From assembly GCA_021812805.1 (NCBI GenBank), contig JAKAMQ010000006.1, forward strand, positions 1 through 40,261: DNA of 40,261 bases, read 5' to 3'. Source of the DNA: Acidobacteriota bacterium. GTDB lineage: Bacteria > Acidobacteriota > Holophagae > Holophagales > Holophagaceae. Made by a program: the position numbers and the translations under genes. Below, piece by piece: positions 1 to 7,604 of this stretch. The notes beneath the pieces were generated by a model. It was not told where the DNA came from. It made no database searches and was given only the letters and a program-made list of their open reading frames with translations. Position 1 is the stretch's first letter, and each line of letters begins with the position of its first letter.

Positions 1-465
1 GTAGGACGCGGAGAATGCGCCGGTGTAGGGCAGGGTGGTGCTCCTGGAGCCGACCCCCGCGATGTCGGTGACCGAGTAGCTGTAGCTCGGGTTGTAGTCC
101 AGCTGGAAGGAACCGCCCCATTCGAAGGGTTTGCTGAGTCCCACCGTCCAGTTCCGGTAGTCGTTGGTGTTGCTGCCGCTGACCGGCGCGCTGCCGACGC
201 TGAACTGCTTGTTGTCGAAGACGGATTTGGCGTGGCTCACGGTGAGGCCGCTGGTGAGCAGCCAGTCGAAGGTGCCCTGGCTGAACTGGAGGTTCGCCTT
301 GGCGGTCTGTCGGGTCTGCTCGGAGATCTGCACCTGGAGGTTGTTCTGCAGGGCGGCTTCGATGGCCTCCTGCAGGGTCAGATGGGAGGCATCCGTCTTC
401 GGCGCACCCTGGGCCACCAGGGTGAAGGCCGCGCACAGGGCCGGAACGAACATGGGACGAACCAT
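1..465 (-). CDS. TolC-family outer membrane efflux protein (N-terminal part, runs off window)
   Basis: The first 155 codons of a minus-strand gene whose 3' part lies before base 1. Translation begins MVRPMFVPALCAAF, a hydrophobic signal peptide of about 20 residues ending near VAQGA. It is followed by LTLQEAIEAALQNN, the typical start of the first outer-membrane-efflux repeat of TolC-like channels (family knowledge: LxLxEAIxxALxNN). The following residues (TRQTAKANLQFSQGTFDW) fit the first long helix, and residues 100-155 are rich in alternating Ser/Tyr/Gly as in a beta-barrel strand region. The ATG at 465 is chosen because an AGGAG lies about 8 bases upstream. The protein is expected in the outer membrane as the exit duct of a tripartite efflux or type I secretion pump; the partner pump genes would lie outside the window. 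Family call is secure, substrate unknown. Confidence 0.8.
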   Translation of the reverse strand, partial: MVRPMFVPALCAAFTLVAQGAPKTDASHLTLQEAIEAALQNNLQVQISEQTRQTAKANLQFSQGTFDWLLTSGLTVSHAKSVFDNKQFSVGSAPVSGSNTNDYRNWTVGLSKPFEWGGSFQLDYNPSYSYSVTDIAGVGSRSTTLPYTGAFSASY

Positions 466-628
466 CACCACTCCTTGGGAATCAAAATGAGCCGCCACTG
501 GGACAGGGAGCCTACGGCTGGATCCGGGGCCTGGTTTAGGTCCGTCCCGGGAAGCAGGATGCCTCCCTCGCAAGCTGAGGGCAAGGGGTATTTCATCGAG
601 TGTTGAATAATGCCAGATCGGGTGGGGG
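466..628. other. intergenic region between acyl-CoA dehydrogenase and TolC-like gene
   Basis: 163 bases between two minus-strand genes. A short inverted repeat (CCCTC at 565-569, GAGGG at 577-581, 7-base loop) could be a weak terminator for the dehydrogenase gene, but it lacks a T tract. The promoter of the TolC-like gene should be here; I see no convincing -35/-10 pair. Confidence 0.35.
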
Positions 629-1768
629 TCATGCCATCAGGGCCCGGGCGATGACGATGCGCTGGATCTCGCTGGTGCCCTCGTAGATGCTCGTGACCCG
701 CACATCCCGGTAGAGCCGTTCCACGACGTACTCCCGGGAATAGCCGTAGCCGCCATGGATCTGGACCGCCCGGTCGCACACCCACTTGGCGCTCTCGGTC
801 GTGAACAGCTTCGCCGTGGCCGCCTCCAGGGTGCAGGGCTGGCCCGCGCCCTTGAGGGTGGCCGCCTTGTAGACCAGCAACCGGGAGGCTTCCACCCGGG
901 CGCTCATCTCGGCCAGGTAGGTCTGGATGGCCTGGTGCTCCCCGATGGGCTTGCCGAAGGTCTTGCGGGTCTTGGCGTAGGCGATGCTTTCGTCGAGGGC
1001 CCGCTGGGCGATGCCCAGGGCCTGGGCCGCAATGCCGATGCGGCCTCCGTCGAGCCCGTGGAACGCGATCTTGAGCCCATCGCAGCCTTCGCCCAGGAGG
1101 GCGGAATCGGGCACGAGAGCATCCTCCAGGGCGACCATCACGGTCTTGCTGGAGCGCAGGCCCATCTTCTCCTCGGGCTTGCCCATGTGGACGCCGGGGG
1201 TATCTGCATCCAGCACGAACGCGCTGATGCCCTTCCTGCCCTTCTCGGGGTGGCTGATGGCCATGCAGACGAAGTACTTCCCTACGCCGCCATTGGTGAT
1301 CCAGGCCTTGGAACCGCTCAGCTTCCAGCCACCCTCCACCTTGACGGCCTTGGTCTTCAGGGCGGCCGCGTCCGAGCCCGCATCCGGTTCCGTGAGCATG
1401 AAGCCGCCGATGACCTCGCCGCTGGCGAGGGGCTTCAGGTAGGCCTGCTTCTGCGCCTCGGTGCCGAAGGCGAGGATCGGGGCGCAGGCCACGGAGTTGT
1501 TGACGCTCATGGTCACAGCCACGGAGGCATCGGCGTAGGCGATCTGCTCCAGCGCCAGGATGTAGCTGAGGTAGTCCACGCCCGCGCCGCCGTACTGCTC
1601 CGGCACGCTCATGCCCATGAATCCCATCTCGCCCAGCTGCCGGATGATGTCTTTCGGGAAGGCCCCGCTGGCATCCCGGGCCATGGCGCCGGGCTCGATC
1701 TCCGCCTGGGCGAATGCGCGGGCCGCCTCCCGGATGGCGATCTGATCTTCAGTGAACTCGGGGAACAT
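629..1768 (-). CDS. Acyl-CoA dehydrogenase (short/medium-chain type)
   Basis: 379 aa flavoprotein of the acyl-CoA dehydrogenase family, which oxidises acyl-CoA to trans-2-enoyl-CoA and passes electrons to ETF. The N-terminal helical domain starts FPEFTEDQIAIREAAR; the middle beta domain carries MLTEPDAGSDAAALKT and KAWITNGG, the FAD/substrate-binding signature; the C-terminal domain has KTRKTFGKPIGEHQAIQ and QIHGGYGYSREYVVERLYRD. The catalytic base is the Glu of IYEGTSEIQR near the C-terminus, at the position used in MCAD/SCAD. Length is standard. The ATG at 1768 is preferred over one 20 codons earlier because family homology starts there and a GGAG lies upstream. It lies 104 bases downstream of the lipB-like gene on the same strand. 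Chain length or branched-chain preference cannot be read from sequence; butyryl-CoA or isovaleryl-CoA are possible. Confidence 0.92.
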   Translation of the reverse strand: MFPEFTEDQIAIREAARAFAQAEIEPGAMARDASGAFPKDIIRQLGEMGFMGMSVPEQYGGAGVDYLSYILALEQIAYADASVAVTMSVNNSVACAPILAFGTEAQKQAYLKPLASGEVIGGFMLTEPDAGSDAAALKTKAVKVEGGWKLSGSKAWITNGGVGKYFVCMAISHPEKGRKGISAFVLDADTPGVHMGKPEEKMGLRSSKTVMVALEDALVPDSALLGEGCDGLKIAFHGLDGGRIGIAAQALGIAQRALDESIAYAKTRKTFGKPIGEHQAIQTYLAEMSARVEASRLLVYKAATLKGAGQPCTLEAATAKLFTTESAKWVCDRAVQIHGGYGYSREYVVERLYRDVRVTSIYEGTSEIQRIVIARALMA

Positions 1769-1872
1769 GGGGACTCCAACCCAAAAGCCCAGGGTAGCAA
1801 GGGCCCCCGCAGGGCCCAAGCGGGTCACGGCGGGTTCAGATGGGGATCACAGACCTGCGGCCAGCGGGTCAG

Positions 1873-3006
1873 TCAGGGGGCGAGGGCGGCTCGCAGCAGT
1901 CCCAGCGCGGCCTTGCTGCCCTCCCACTTCATGAGGGCGTGGGCCTGGTCGAGGCTGCACCACTTGAATTCGGTGTGTTCCGAAGGTTCCAGGCAGACGG
2001 CTGCTTCGGGGGCGACCTCCATGCTGAAACAGGTCTCGGTGTTGAACCGGGGTTCGGGATCAGGGAACCGGACGATGGCGGGATCCACCCAGAAACTGTG
2101 CGAGAGGCCCAGGGGGCGCAGGATTCCGGTGAGGCCCGTCTCTTCCTTCAGTTCTCGATGGGCCGTCTCCTCGGGGGTTTCGCCGGGCTCCATCATGCCG
2201 GTGACGCTCTGCCACCAGAAGCCATGCTCGGGACGCCGCAGCATCATGAGGATTTCGGGGCCCGCAGAGCCGCGCCGCCAGGTCAGGGCGGAGACACTGC
2301 GGCTGGGAGCCCTCGCAGGCTGGAGGTCCAGGGCCAGGCATTCCGCCAGATGGGCCTGGAGGCGGTCGGCGGCGGCTTCCCAGGTGGGGGCTTCCGCCTC
2401 GCCCAGCAGGGAGGCCAGACTGCACACGCCCTTGTCCGTGAAGCCGCAAGGGGTGATCCATTGGAAATGGGCCAGGTTCGGCCGGACGTTGAACGCGATG
2501 CCGTGGGTGGTGATCCAGCGGCTGAGATGGAGGCCGATGGCGCCCAGTTTTTCGAGGCCGCGCGGGGTCTCGACCCAGATGCCGGGCGCCCCCTTCAGGC
2601 GGTCTGCCGCGATGCCGAAGTCCCCAGCCGTGCGGATCATGGCTTCTTCGAGCCCGCGCACGAGCCGACCCACGTCTTCCCGGCCGCCGCGCAGGTTGCA
2701 GATGGGATAGGCCACGATCTGCCCTGGACCGTGGTAGGTGACTTCGCCGCCGCGATCCGTGCGGTGGACGCTCACGCCCTGGCTGGCCAGGAACGTGTCG
2801 CTCACATGGATGTCGGCGGGGGTGGCATTGCGGCCGAGGGTGAACACGGGATCGTGTTCCAGGATCACCAACTGGTCGGGTCGCCCTTCTTCTTCGGAAA
2901 TGTAGGCCGCGAGGGCCTTCTGGAGCCGCCCCCCCGCCGGGTAGAACACCCGGCCGAACCGGCGGAGCTGGGCGGGGCGGTGGGTGCTGAAACCAGGTTC
3001 GGCCAT
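1873..3006 (-). CDS. lipB: LipB octanoyltransferase fused to a NudB-like Nudix hydrolase
   Basis: 377 aa, two domains. Residues 1-225 are lipoyl(octanoyl)-ACP:protein transferase: RTDRGGEVTYHGPGQ at 82-96 is the LipB signature, with the expected catalytic Lys at 153 (EKLGAIGLH) and Cys at 187 (ITPCGFTDKGV). Residues about 236-377 form a Nudix hydrolase with a perfect Nudix box (G270 to L292: G-x5-E-x7-RELKEETGL). The flanking FWWQSVTG and the C-terminal EHTEFKWCSLDQAHALMKW resemble E. coli NudB, the dihydroneopterin-triphosphate pyrophosphohydrolase of folate synthesis. LipB alone is usually 210-230 aa, so the extra 150 residues are a real fusion, in one unbroken frame. The start at 3006 fits the LipB N-terminus. 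The gene is divergent from the kinase at 3070 (63-base gap). Lipoylation function is well supported; the Nudix substrate is inferred. Confidence 0.9.
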   Translation of the reverse strand: MAEPGFSTHRPAQLRRFGRVFYPAGGRLQKALAAYISEEEGRPDQLVILEHDPVFTLGRNATPADIHVSDTFLASQGVSVHRTDRGGEVTYHGPGQIVAYPICNLRGGREDVGRLVRGLEEAMIRTAGDFGIAADRLKGAPGIWVETPRGLEKLGAIGLHLSRWITTHGIAFNVRPNLAHFQWITPCGFTDKGVCSLASLLGEAEAPTWEAAADRLQAHLAECLALDLQPARAPSRSVSALTWRRGSAGPEILMMLRRPEHGFWWQSVTGMMEPGETPEETAHRELKEETGLTGILRPLGLSHSFWVDPAIVRFPDPEPRFNTETCFSMEVAPEAAVCLEPSEHTEFKWCSLDQAHALMKWEGSKAALGLLRAALAP

Positions 3007-3069
3007 GCCCCGAGTGTAGCCCAGCGGTGTGACCCACCCGGGAGCGAGACCTGCCATGATTTGACTGGC

Positions 3070-4512
3070 ATGAGCCTGGATCCTTCCACCATCGGCCGGT
3101 ACAAGGTCCTCGGAACCCTTGGCGCAGGAGCCATGGGTACGGTGTATCTGGCCGAAGATCCGCTGCTCAAGCGGGGACTCGCCATCAAGGTGGTCCGCGA
3201 AGGAACGGGGAACACGGAGATCCTCGAGCGCTTCAAGCGCGAGGCCGAGATCTCCGCCCGGTTGAACCACCCGAATGCCATCACGGTTTTCGATGTGGGC
3301 GAGGAACCCGGCCTGGGGCCCTACCTCGTCATGGAACACGTGGACGGCCAGTCCCTGTCGGAGCTGCTGCGCCGCGGACCGCTGCCGGCCGAGGCCGCCC
3401 TGGACCTCCTGCTCCAGGCGGCGAGCGCGCTGGAAGCCGTCCATGGCCTGGGGATTCTCCACCGCGACATCAAGCCCGGGAACTTCCTGGTCACCCAGGA
3501 GGGTCGCCTCAAGCTGATGGATTTCGGCATCGCGAGGGGGAACCAGGGGCGTCTCACCAGCACGGCGGTCTTCCTGGGCACGCCGGCCTATGCCGCGCCG
3601 GAATTGCTGGCGGGCGCACGGGCGAGCGAGGCCACGGATCGCTGGGCCTTCACCATGACCGCCTACGAGATGCTGGTGGGCGACCTCCCCTATGCTGGGG
3701 ATAACGTGGGGGCCATCCTCTACCGCATCGCCCACGAGACGCCGACGCTCTCAGCGGACCTTCCCCCGGCCGTAGCCGCCGTTTTCCGGCGCGCTCTGGA
3801 AAAGGATCCCGCGGCCCGGTTCCCGGATTTGCGCACCTTCCTGATCGCCCTGTTGGAGGCTCTGCCGCTGACCGAGGGGGTCCGCGAGGCCTTCCGGGGC
3901 CAGGTGGCGAACCTGGCGCGGACGACCGGAACCCTGCGCTTGAACCCTTCAGCTCCGTTCTCCCGGAACCCCTGGGTCTGGGGCGGGGGGGTTCTCGTGG
4001 CCGGCCTGCTCGGCGGGTTCCTCCTGTTCCGACCCCAGGCGAGCCGAACCCTGTCCATCGAGTCCCGTCCGGCCGGGGCCGAAGTGACCCTCGATGGCAC
4101 CCCCCTCGGGCGCACGCCCCTGCGCCAGGTGGTGGTGAAGGGCAAGGCAGAGCTGCTCCGGCTGGAGAAACCGGATTACCAGCCTCTGGAATACCATCTC
4201 CAGCCCTCGGATCGCGACATCGCCCTGCGGCTGGTGCCCGCACCCTTCGAGGTCCACGTGGTGACGGAACCGGCAGGGGCGGAGATCCTCCTGGATGGCT
4301 CAACCAAGGGCACCACGCCCCAGGTGCTGCAGGTGCCGGGAGAGGGCACCCATGTCCTCCACCTGAAGCTGGATGGCTATCTGCCCTGGAACACCACCCT
4401 GGAACGCCACAAGCCCCTGCCGGATCCCATCAAGCTGCAGAAGACGCGGGGCCGGAAGCTGTCCGAGGAAGGCAAGCTCAAGAAGTTCTTCAAGGGGATC
4501 TTCGCGAAATAG
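3070..4512 (+). CDS. Membrane-anchored Ser/Thr protein kinase with two PEGA domains
   Basis: 480 aa Hanks-type kinase. Residues 10-265 form the kinase domain: glycine loop GTLGAGAMGTVY, ATP-binding Lys at 40 (LAIKVV), catalytic loop HRDIKPGN at 131-138, DFG at 151-153 and activation-segment end GTPAYAAPE. The usual D-x-(W/Y)-(A/S)-x-G motif of subdomain IX reads DRWAFTMTAYEML, so the Gly is replaced; otherwise the active site looks intact. A single membrane helix spans about 301-320. The outer part holds two PEGA repeats: SRPAGAEVTLDGTPLGRTPL and TEPAGAEILLDGSTKGTTP. Its very basic tail (GKLKKFFKGIFAK) closes the protein. PEGA domains are thought to bind envelope or surface components, so a sensor role across the inner membrane is likely. 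ATG at 3070 begins MSLDPSTIGRYKVLG, right for the family. It stands alone, divergent from lipB. Confidence 0.92.
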   Translation: MSLDPSTIGRYKVLGTLGAGAMGTVYLAEDPLLKRGLAIKVVREGTGNTEILERFKREAEISARLNHPNAITVFDVGEEPGLGPYLVMEHVDGQSLSELLRRGPLPAEAALDLLLQAASALEAVHGLGILHRDIKPGNFLVTQEGRLKLMDFGIARGNQGRLTSTAVFLGTPAYAAPELLAGARASEATDRWAFTMTAYEMLVGDLPYAGDNVGAILYRIAHETPTLSADLPPAVAAVFRRALEKDPAARFPDLRTFLIALLEALPLTEGVREAFRGQVANLARTTGTLRLNPSAPFSRNPWVWGGGVLVAGLLGGFLLFRPQASRTLSIESRPAGAEVTLDGTPLGRTPLRQVVVKGKAELLRLEKPDYQPLEYHLQPSDRDIALRLVPAPFEVHVVTEPAGAEILLDGSTKGTTPQVLQVPGEGTHVLHLKLDGYLPWNTTLERHKPLPDPIKLQKTRGRKLSEEGKLKKFFKGIFAK

Positions 4513-4523
4513 CCAAGCCCCAT

Positions 4524-4777
4524 GAGGGGGGACATCGCGATCAGAAGGCGAGCAGGCGGTCCCCCCTCGTTGGTATCAGACGCGGCATCCCGGCTTGGCC
4601 GGGAACCCGCGTGGGGGTGCACGAGGGGGGACATCGCGAGCCGAAGGCGAGCAGGCGGTCCCCCCTCGTTGGTATCAGACGCGGCGTCCCGGCTCGGCCG
4701 GGAACCCGCGTGGGGGTGCACGAGGGGGGACATCGCGAGGCATCGTCGAGCAGGCGGTCCCCCCTCGTTGGTATCAG
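4524..4777. repeat. Tandem 99-bp palindromic intergenic repeat, 2.5 units
   Basis: Three copies of a stem GAGGGGGGAC/GTCCCCCCTC (arms 4524-4533/4559-4568, 4623-4632/4658-4667, 4722-4731/4757-4766) repeat with an exact period of 99 bases. Between them lie two copies of a second hairpin with arms like CCCGGC/GCCGGG, followed by GTGGGGGTGCAC. After each first stem comes GTTGGTATCAG; the last one supplies the stop codon of purE (minus strand, 4774-4776). It lies between the convergent kinase and purE genes and may terminate both, though there is no T tract. A diverged single copy lies at 24392-24489. Confidence 0.85.
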
Positions 4778-5265
4778 GGCAGCCGATCGTTCAGCAGCAC
4801 CTTCTGAGTCTGAGCTTCCCGGTAGGCCCGCAGGCGGGCGCGCAGCGTCTCGTCGCTGCCGGCGAGAATGGCTGCGGCCAGGAGCGCGGCATTCACTGCG
4901 CCCGCCTTGCCGATGGCCAGGGTGCCGACCGGGATGCCGGCCGGCATCTGCACGATGGAGAGCAGGGAGTCCATCCCGCTCAGGGCCTTGCTCTGCACGG
5001 GCACGCCCAGGACCGGCAGCAGCGTCTTGGCGGCGGCCATCCCCGGAAGATGGGCGGCCCCGCCGGCGCCGGCAATAATCACACGCAAGCCGCGGCCTTC
5101 CGCCTGCTCACAGTACTTGAACAGCTTGTCCGGGGTGCGGTGGGCACTCGCGACCTCGGCTTCGAAGGGAATGCCGAGTTCCCGCAGCGTCTCCGCCGTA
5201 TGCTCCATCGTCTCCCAGTCCGAGCGGCTGCCCATAATGAGGCCGACCAGCGGGCGATCAGGCAT
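4774..5265 (-). CDS. purE: N5-carboxyaminoimidazole ribonucleotide mutase (class I PurE)
   Basis: 163 aa, the normal length of PurE, which converts N5-CAIR to CAIR in de novo purine synthesis. Visible signatures are [12 protein letters not shown] near the N-terminus (phosphate binding), [12 protein letters not shown] (catalytic His), [17 protein letters not shown] and [20 protein letters not shown]. The bacterial class I pattern argues for the mutase rather than the animal-type carboxylase, so a PurK partner is expected elsewhere; none is adjacent. The ATG at 5265 is chosen over an in-frame ATG 24 codons upstream because the family starts there and GGAGG lies 7 bases before it. The stop codon is formed by the edge of the 99-bp repeat. 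It is divergent from the flavoprotein gene at 5355. Confidence 0.95.
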   Translation of the reverse strand: MPDRPLVGLIMGSRSDWETMEHTAETLRELGIPFEAEVASAHRTPDKLFKYCEQAEGRGLRVIIAGAGGAAHLPGMAAAKTLLPVLGVPVQSKALSGMDSLLSIVQMPAGIPVGTLAIGKAGAVNAALLAAAILAGSDETLRARLRAYREAQTQKVLLNDRLP

Positions 5266-5354
5266 GGGACACCTCCACAGGATGCGTTGGATCTGAGCAT
5301 AGCGGCCCTTTCCTGGCAGGTGCCATCCAGCCTTCATCGGGTGATGATGGATCC

Positions 5355-6587
5355 ATGGCGGATGTGATCGTGGTGGGCGGCGGTGCAGCGGGGCTGGTGG
5401 CGGCCTGGCGGGCGGCCACCCTCGGGTACCGGGTCCTGCTGTTGGAGGCCAATGGGCGCCTGGGCGTGAAGCTCCGCATCAGCGGGGGCGGCAAATGCAA
5501 CGTCACCCATGAGGGCCCCCCCAAGGCGGTCCTGGCGGCCTTTGCGAAGGATCAGGCCCGCTTCCTCCGGGCTTCCCTCTACGCCTTTGACAGTGCGGCG
5601 GTGGTGGACCTGCTCCGGCGCGAAGGGGTGCCGACCTATGTCCGTGAGAACGGCCGCGTGTTCCCCCTGGACCGCCCCGGGAGCGCCGCAGCGGTGGTGA
5701 GTGCCTTCGAGACCCTGGTGCGGCGGGCGGGCGTGGAGATCCGCACGGGGGTGCGTGTGACGGGCCTGCGGGGCGGGGCGCCCCGGATGGAAGGGGTGGA
5801 AACCGAGACTGGCACCCTGCGGGCGGCGCAGATCATCCTCGCCACAGGAGGCGCCAGTTACCCCGAAACCGGCACCCGGGGCGAGGTGCTGGAGTGGCTT
5901 CGGGCCCTGGGCGTGCCCGTGCAGCCCTGGTTCCCGGCCCTGGCGCCAATTCCCCTGGAACACCCGCGCCCTGCCTGGGAAGGGGTTGCCCTCCGCGGCG
6001 GCGACCTGCGCCTGGCGGCGGGGCGGGAGGGCCGCCGACTGGCGGCGTTCGCGGGGGATCTCCTGTTCACGCGGGCCGGCCTGAGCGGACCCGCGGCGCT
6101 GGACCTCAGCCAGGCCGTCGAGCGGGTCCGCCGCGCGGGGCCGGCCTGGCTCACCTACGCCGTCCGGTCCGGGCCTCCCGAGGCCGTGGAGACGGAGCTC
6201 CAGCGTGAATCCACCACCCATCCTCGGCTTCAGGCGGCGACCTGGCTCGGCCGCCACCTTCCCGAACGCCTCGTGGCACCACTCCTGGACGAGGCGGGCG
6301 TGGAACCGGCGCTGCGCATGAACGGGCTGTCCCGGGACGCCCGCCGGAGCCTGGCGGCTCTTGTCACTGCGCTGCCCCTGGGCGCGCCCCGGGCGGTGCC
6401 GCTGGCCCGGGGCGAAGTGTCCGCAGGCGGGGTGACGCTGGCAGGCGTGGATCCGCGGACCCTGCTGCTGCGGGGCTGGGAGAACCTGCGGGTCTGCGGG
6501 GAACTGCTGGATCTGGATGGTCCCGTCGGGGGCTACAACCTCCAGGCGGCCTTCAGCACGGGTTATGCCGCGGGGAGCCTCTCCTGA
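5355..6587 (+). CDS. YhiN/HI0933-family flavoprotein (BaiN-like NAD(P)/FAD-dependent oxidoreductase)
   Basis: 410 aa with the N-terminal FAD Rossmann motif [15 protein letters not shown] and the family signature [11 protein letters not shown]. It also has an [12 protein letters not shown] block and the C-terminal FAD-contact region [26 protein letters not shown]. This is the HI0933/YhiN family of conserved soluble flavoproteins. Its physiological reaction is mostly unknown; one gut member (BaiN) acts on bile-acid intermediates, which should not be carried over here. Length fits the family. The gene is divergent from purE (89-base gap) and convergent with the GAPDH-like gene, their stop codons being only 6 bases apart. 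Family call is firm; the substrate cannot be read from sequence. Confidence 0.88.
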   Translation: MADVIVVGGGAAGLVAAWRAATLGYRVLLLEANGRLGVKLRISGGGKCNVTHEGPPKAVLAAFAKDQARFLRASLYAFDSAAVVDLLRREGVPTYVRENGRVFPLDRPGSAAAVVSAFETLVRRAGVEIRTGVRVTGLRGGAPRMEGVETETGTLRAAQIILATGGASYPETGTRGEVLEWLRALGVPVQPWFPALAPIPLEHPRPAWEGVALRGGDLRLAAGREGRRLAAFAGDLLFTRAGLSGPAALDLSQAVERVRRAGPAWLTYAVRSGPPEAVETELQRESTTHPRLQAATWLGRHLPERLVAPLLDEAGVEPALRMNGLSRDARRSLAALVTALPLGAPRAVPLARGEVSAGGVTLAGVDPRTLLLRGWENLRVCGELLDLDGPVGGYNLQAAFSTGYAAGSLS

Positions 6588-6593
6588 AGGGGG

Positions 6594-7604
6594 TCAGATC
6601 CGCCCGGCCAGGTCGCACACCAGGTCGCACAGGCGGGCGGCGTAGCCGGTCTCGTTGTCGTGCCAGCCGAAGATCTTCACGAAGCGGGAGCCGAGGGTCA
6701 GGGTCAGGTCCAGGTCCATGACCACGCTTTCGGGGCGTCCCGTGAAATCGCGGCTGACGAGATCCGGCTCGGCGAGGCCCACCAGCCCGGACCAGCGTCC
6801 ATCAGCGGCGGCGCGGAAGGCTTCGCGGATGGCCTGGGGGGTGGCATCACGCCGCAGGGTGGCTGTCACATCCACCAGATTGACGTTCAGGGTGGGCACG
6901 CGGATGGCCACGCCTCCGAAGCCCTCGGGCAGGTCTGGCATCACCCGGCGCAGGGCGCCGAAGGCGCTTGAGGTGGTGGGAATGATGCCGGCGAAGGCCG
7001 TGCGGGCTCGGCGGAGGTCCGTGTGGGGCGCGTCCAGCAGGCGCTGGTCGTTGGTCACGACGTGGACGGTGCTCATGCCCAGGTGCTCCAGCCCGAAGGC
7101 CTCGTCGAGGATGGCGAGCATCGGCGCCGTGGCGTGGGCCGTGCAGCTGGCGTTCGAGATGATCCGGTGGCGGTGGGGATCCAATTCCCTGCCGTTCACG
7201 GGGGCGATGACGGTGATATCTGCATCGGGACTGGGCGCGCTGATGACCACGTGGGACACGGAACCCTTCAGGTGGCGCGCGGCATCGGCCCGGCGGGTGA
7301 AGCGGCCGCTGGCCTCCACGACGAGGCGGGCATCCCCCGGGGTTGGGATGTCGGCGGGATCCGTGGCATGGAACAGGGGGATCCTGCGGCCGTCGAGCAG
7401 GAGGTGATCCTGGCCGTTCTCCTGTAAACCCTGGATGGCGCAGGGCGCGGAGCCGTGGACCGAGTCGTGGCGGAGCAGGTGGACCACCTGGTCCAGGGGC
7501 GCGGGGTCGTTCAGGGCGCAGAGCAGGTCCGGCTGGCGGGCGGCAAGAAGGCGGGTGGCCACACGGCCGATGCGGCCGAGGCCACTGAGGACGATCCGGT
7601 TCAT
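6594..7604 (-). CDS. Divergent glyceraldehyde-3-phosphate dehydrogenase paralogue (catalytic Cys present)
   Basis: 336 aa GAPDH-family protein. The NAD-binding start is MNRIVLSGLGRIGRVATR, and ISAPSPDADITVIAPVNG matches the usual ISAP...VMGVN block. The catalytic Cys is kept at 154 in SNASCTAHATAP, with the partner His at 181 (STVHVVTNDQR). The active-site loop is unusual: the canonical SCTTNCLAP has become SCTAHATAP, and the usual WYDNEWGYS near the C-terminus reads WHDNETGYA. It could be a phosphorylating GAPDH, an erythrose-4-phosphate dehydrogenase or a specialised relative. Its ATG overlaps the stop of the upstream paralogue by 4 bases (ATGA), so the two are translationally coupled and probably made in similar amounts. 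The family call is secure; activity and substrate are uncertain. The in-frame ATG upstream lies inside the other gene and is not used. Confidence 0.85.
   Translation of the reverse strand: MNRIVLSGLGRIGRVATRLLAARQPDLLCALNDPAPLDQVVHLLRHDSVHGSAPCAIQGLQENGQDHLLLDGRRIPLFHATDPADIPTPGDARLVVEASGRFTRRADAARHLKGSVSHVVISAPSPDADITVIAPVNGRELDPHRHRIISNASCTAHATAPMLAILDEAFGLEHLGMSTVHVVTNDQRLLDAPHTDLRRARTAFAGIIPTTSSAFGALRRVMPDLPEGFGGVAIRVPTLNVNLVDVTATLRRDATPQAIREAFRAAADGRWSGLVGLAEPDLVSRDFTGRPESVVMDLDLTLTLGSRFVKIFGWHDNETGYAARLCDLVCDLAGRI

Noticed and set aside
755-2710. A 651-codon + strand open frame
   Set aside because: It lies opposite to the acyl-CoA dehydrogenase and LipB-Nudix genes, both with complete family motifs; it shows no recognisable domain and is a GC-rich antisense shadow.
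4524-4777. CRISPR-like array
   Set aside because: The whole 99-bp unit is repeated, with no variable spacers and no cas genes, so it is a tandem palindromic repeat.
4377-5367. Repetitive open frames on both strands containing 33-residue repeats
   Set aside because: They arise because the 99-bp DNA repeat is a multiple of three; they run into the kinase and purE genes on the wrong strand and have no start signals.
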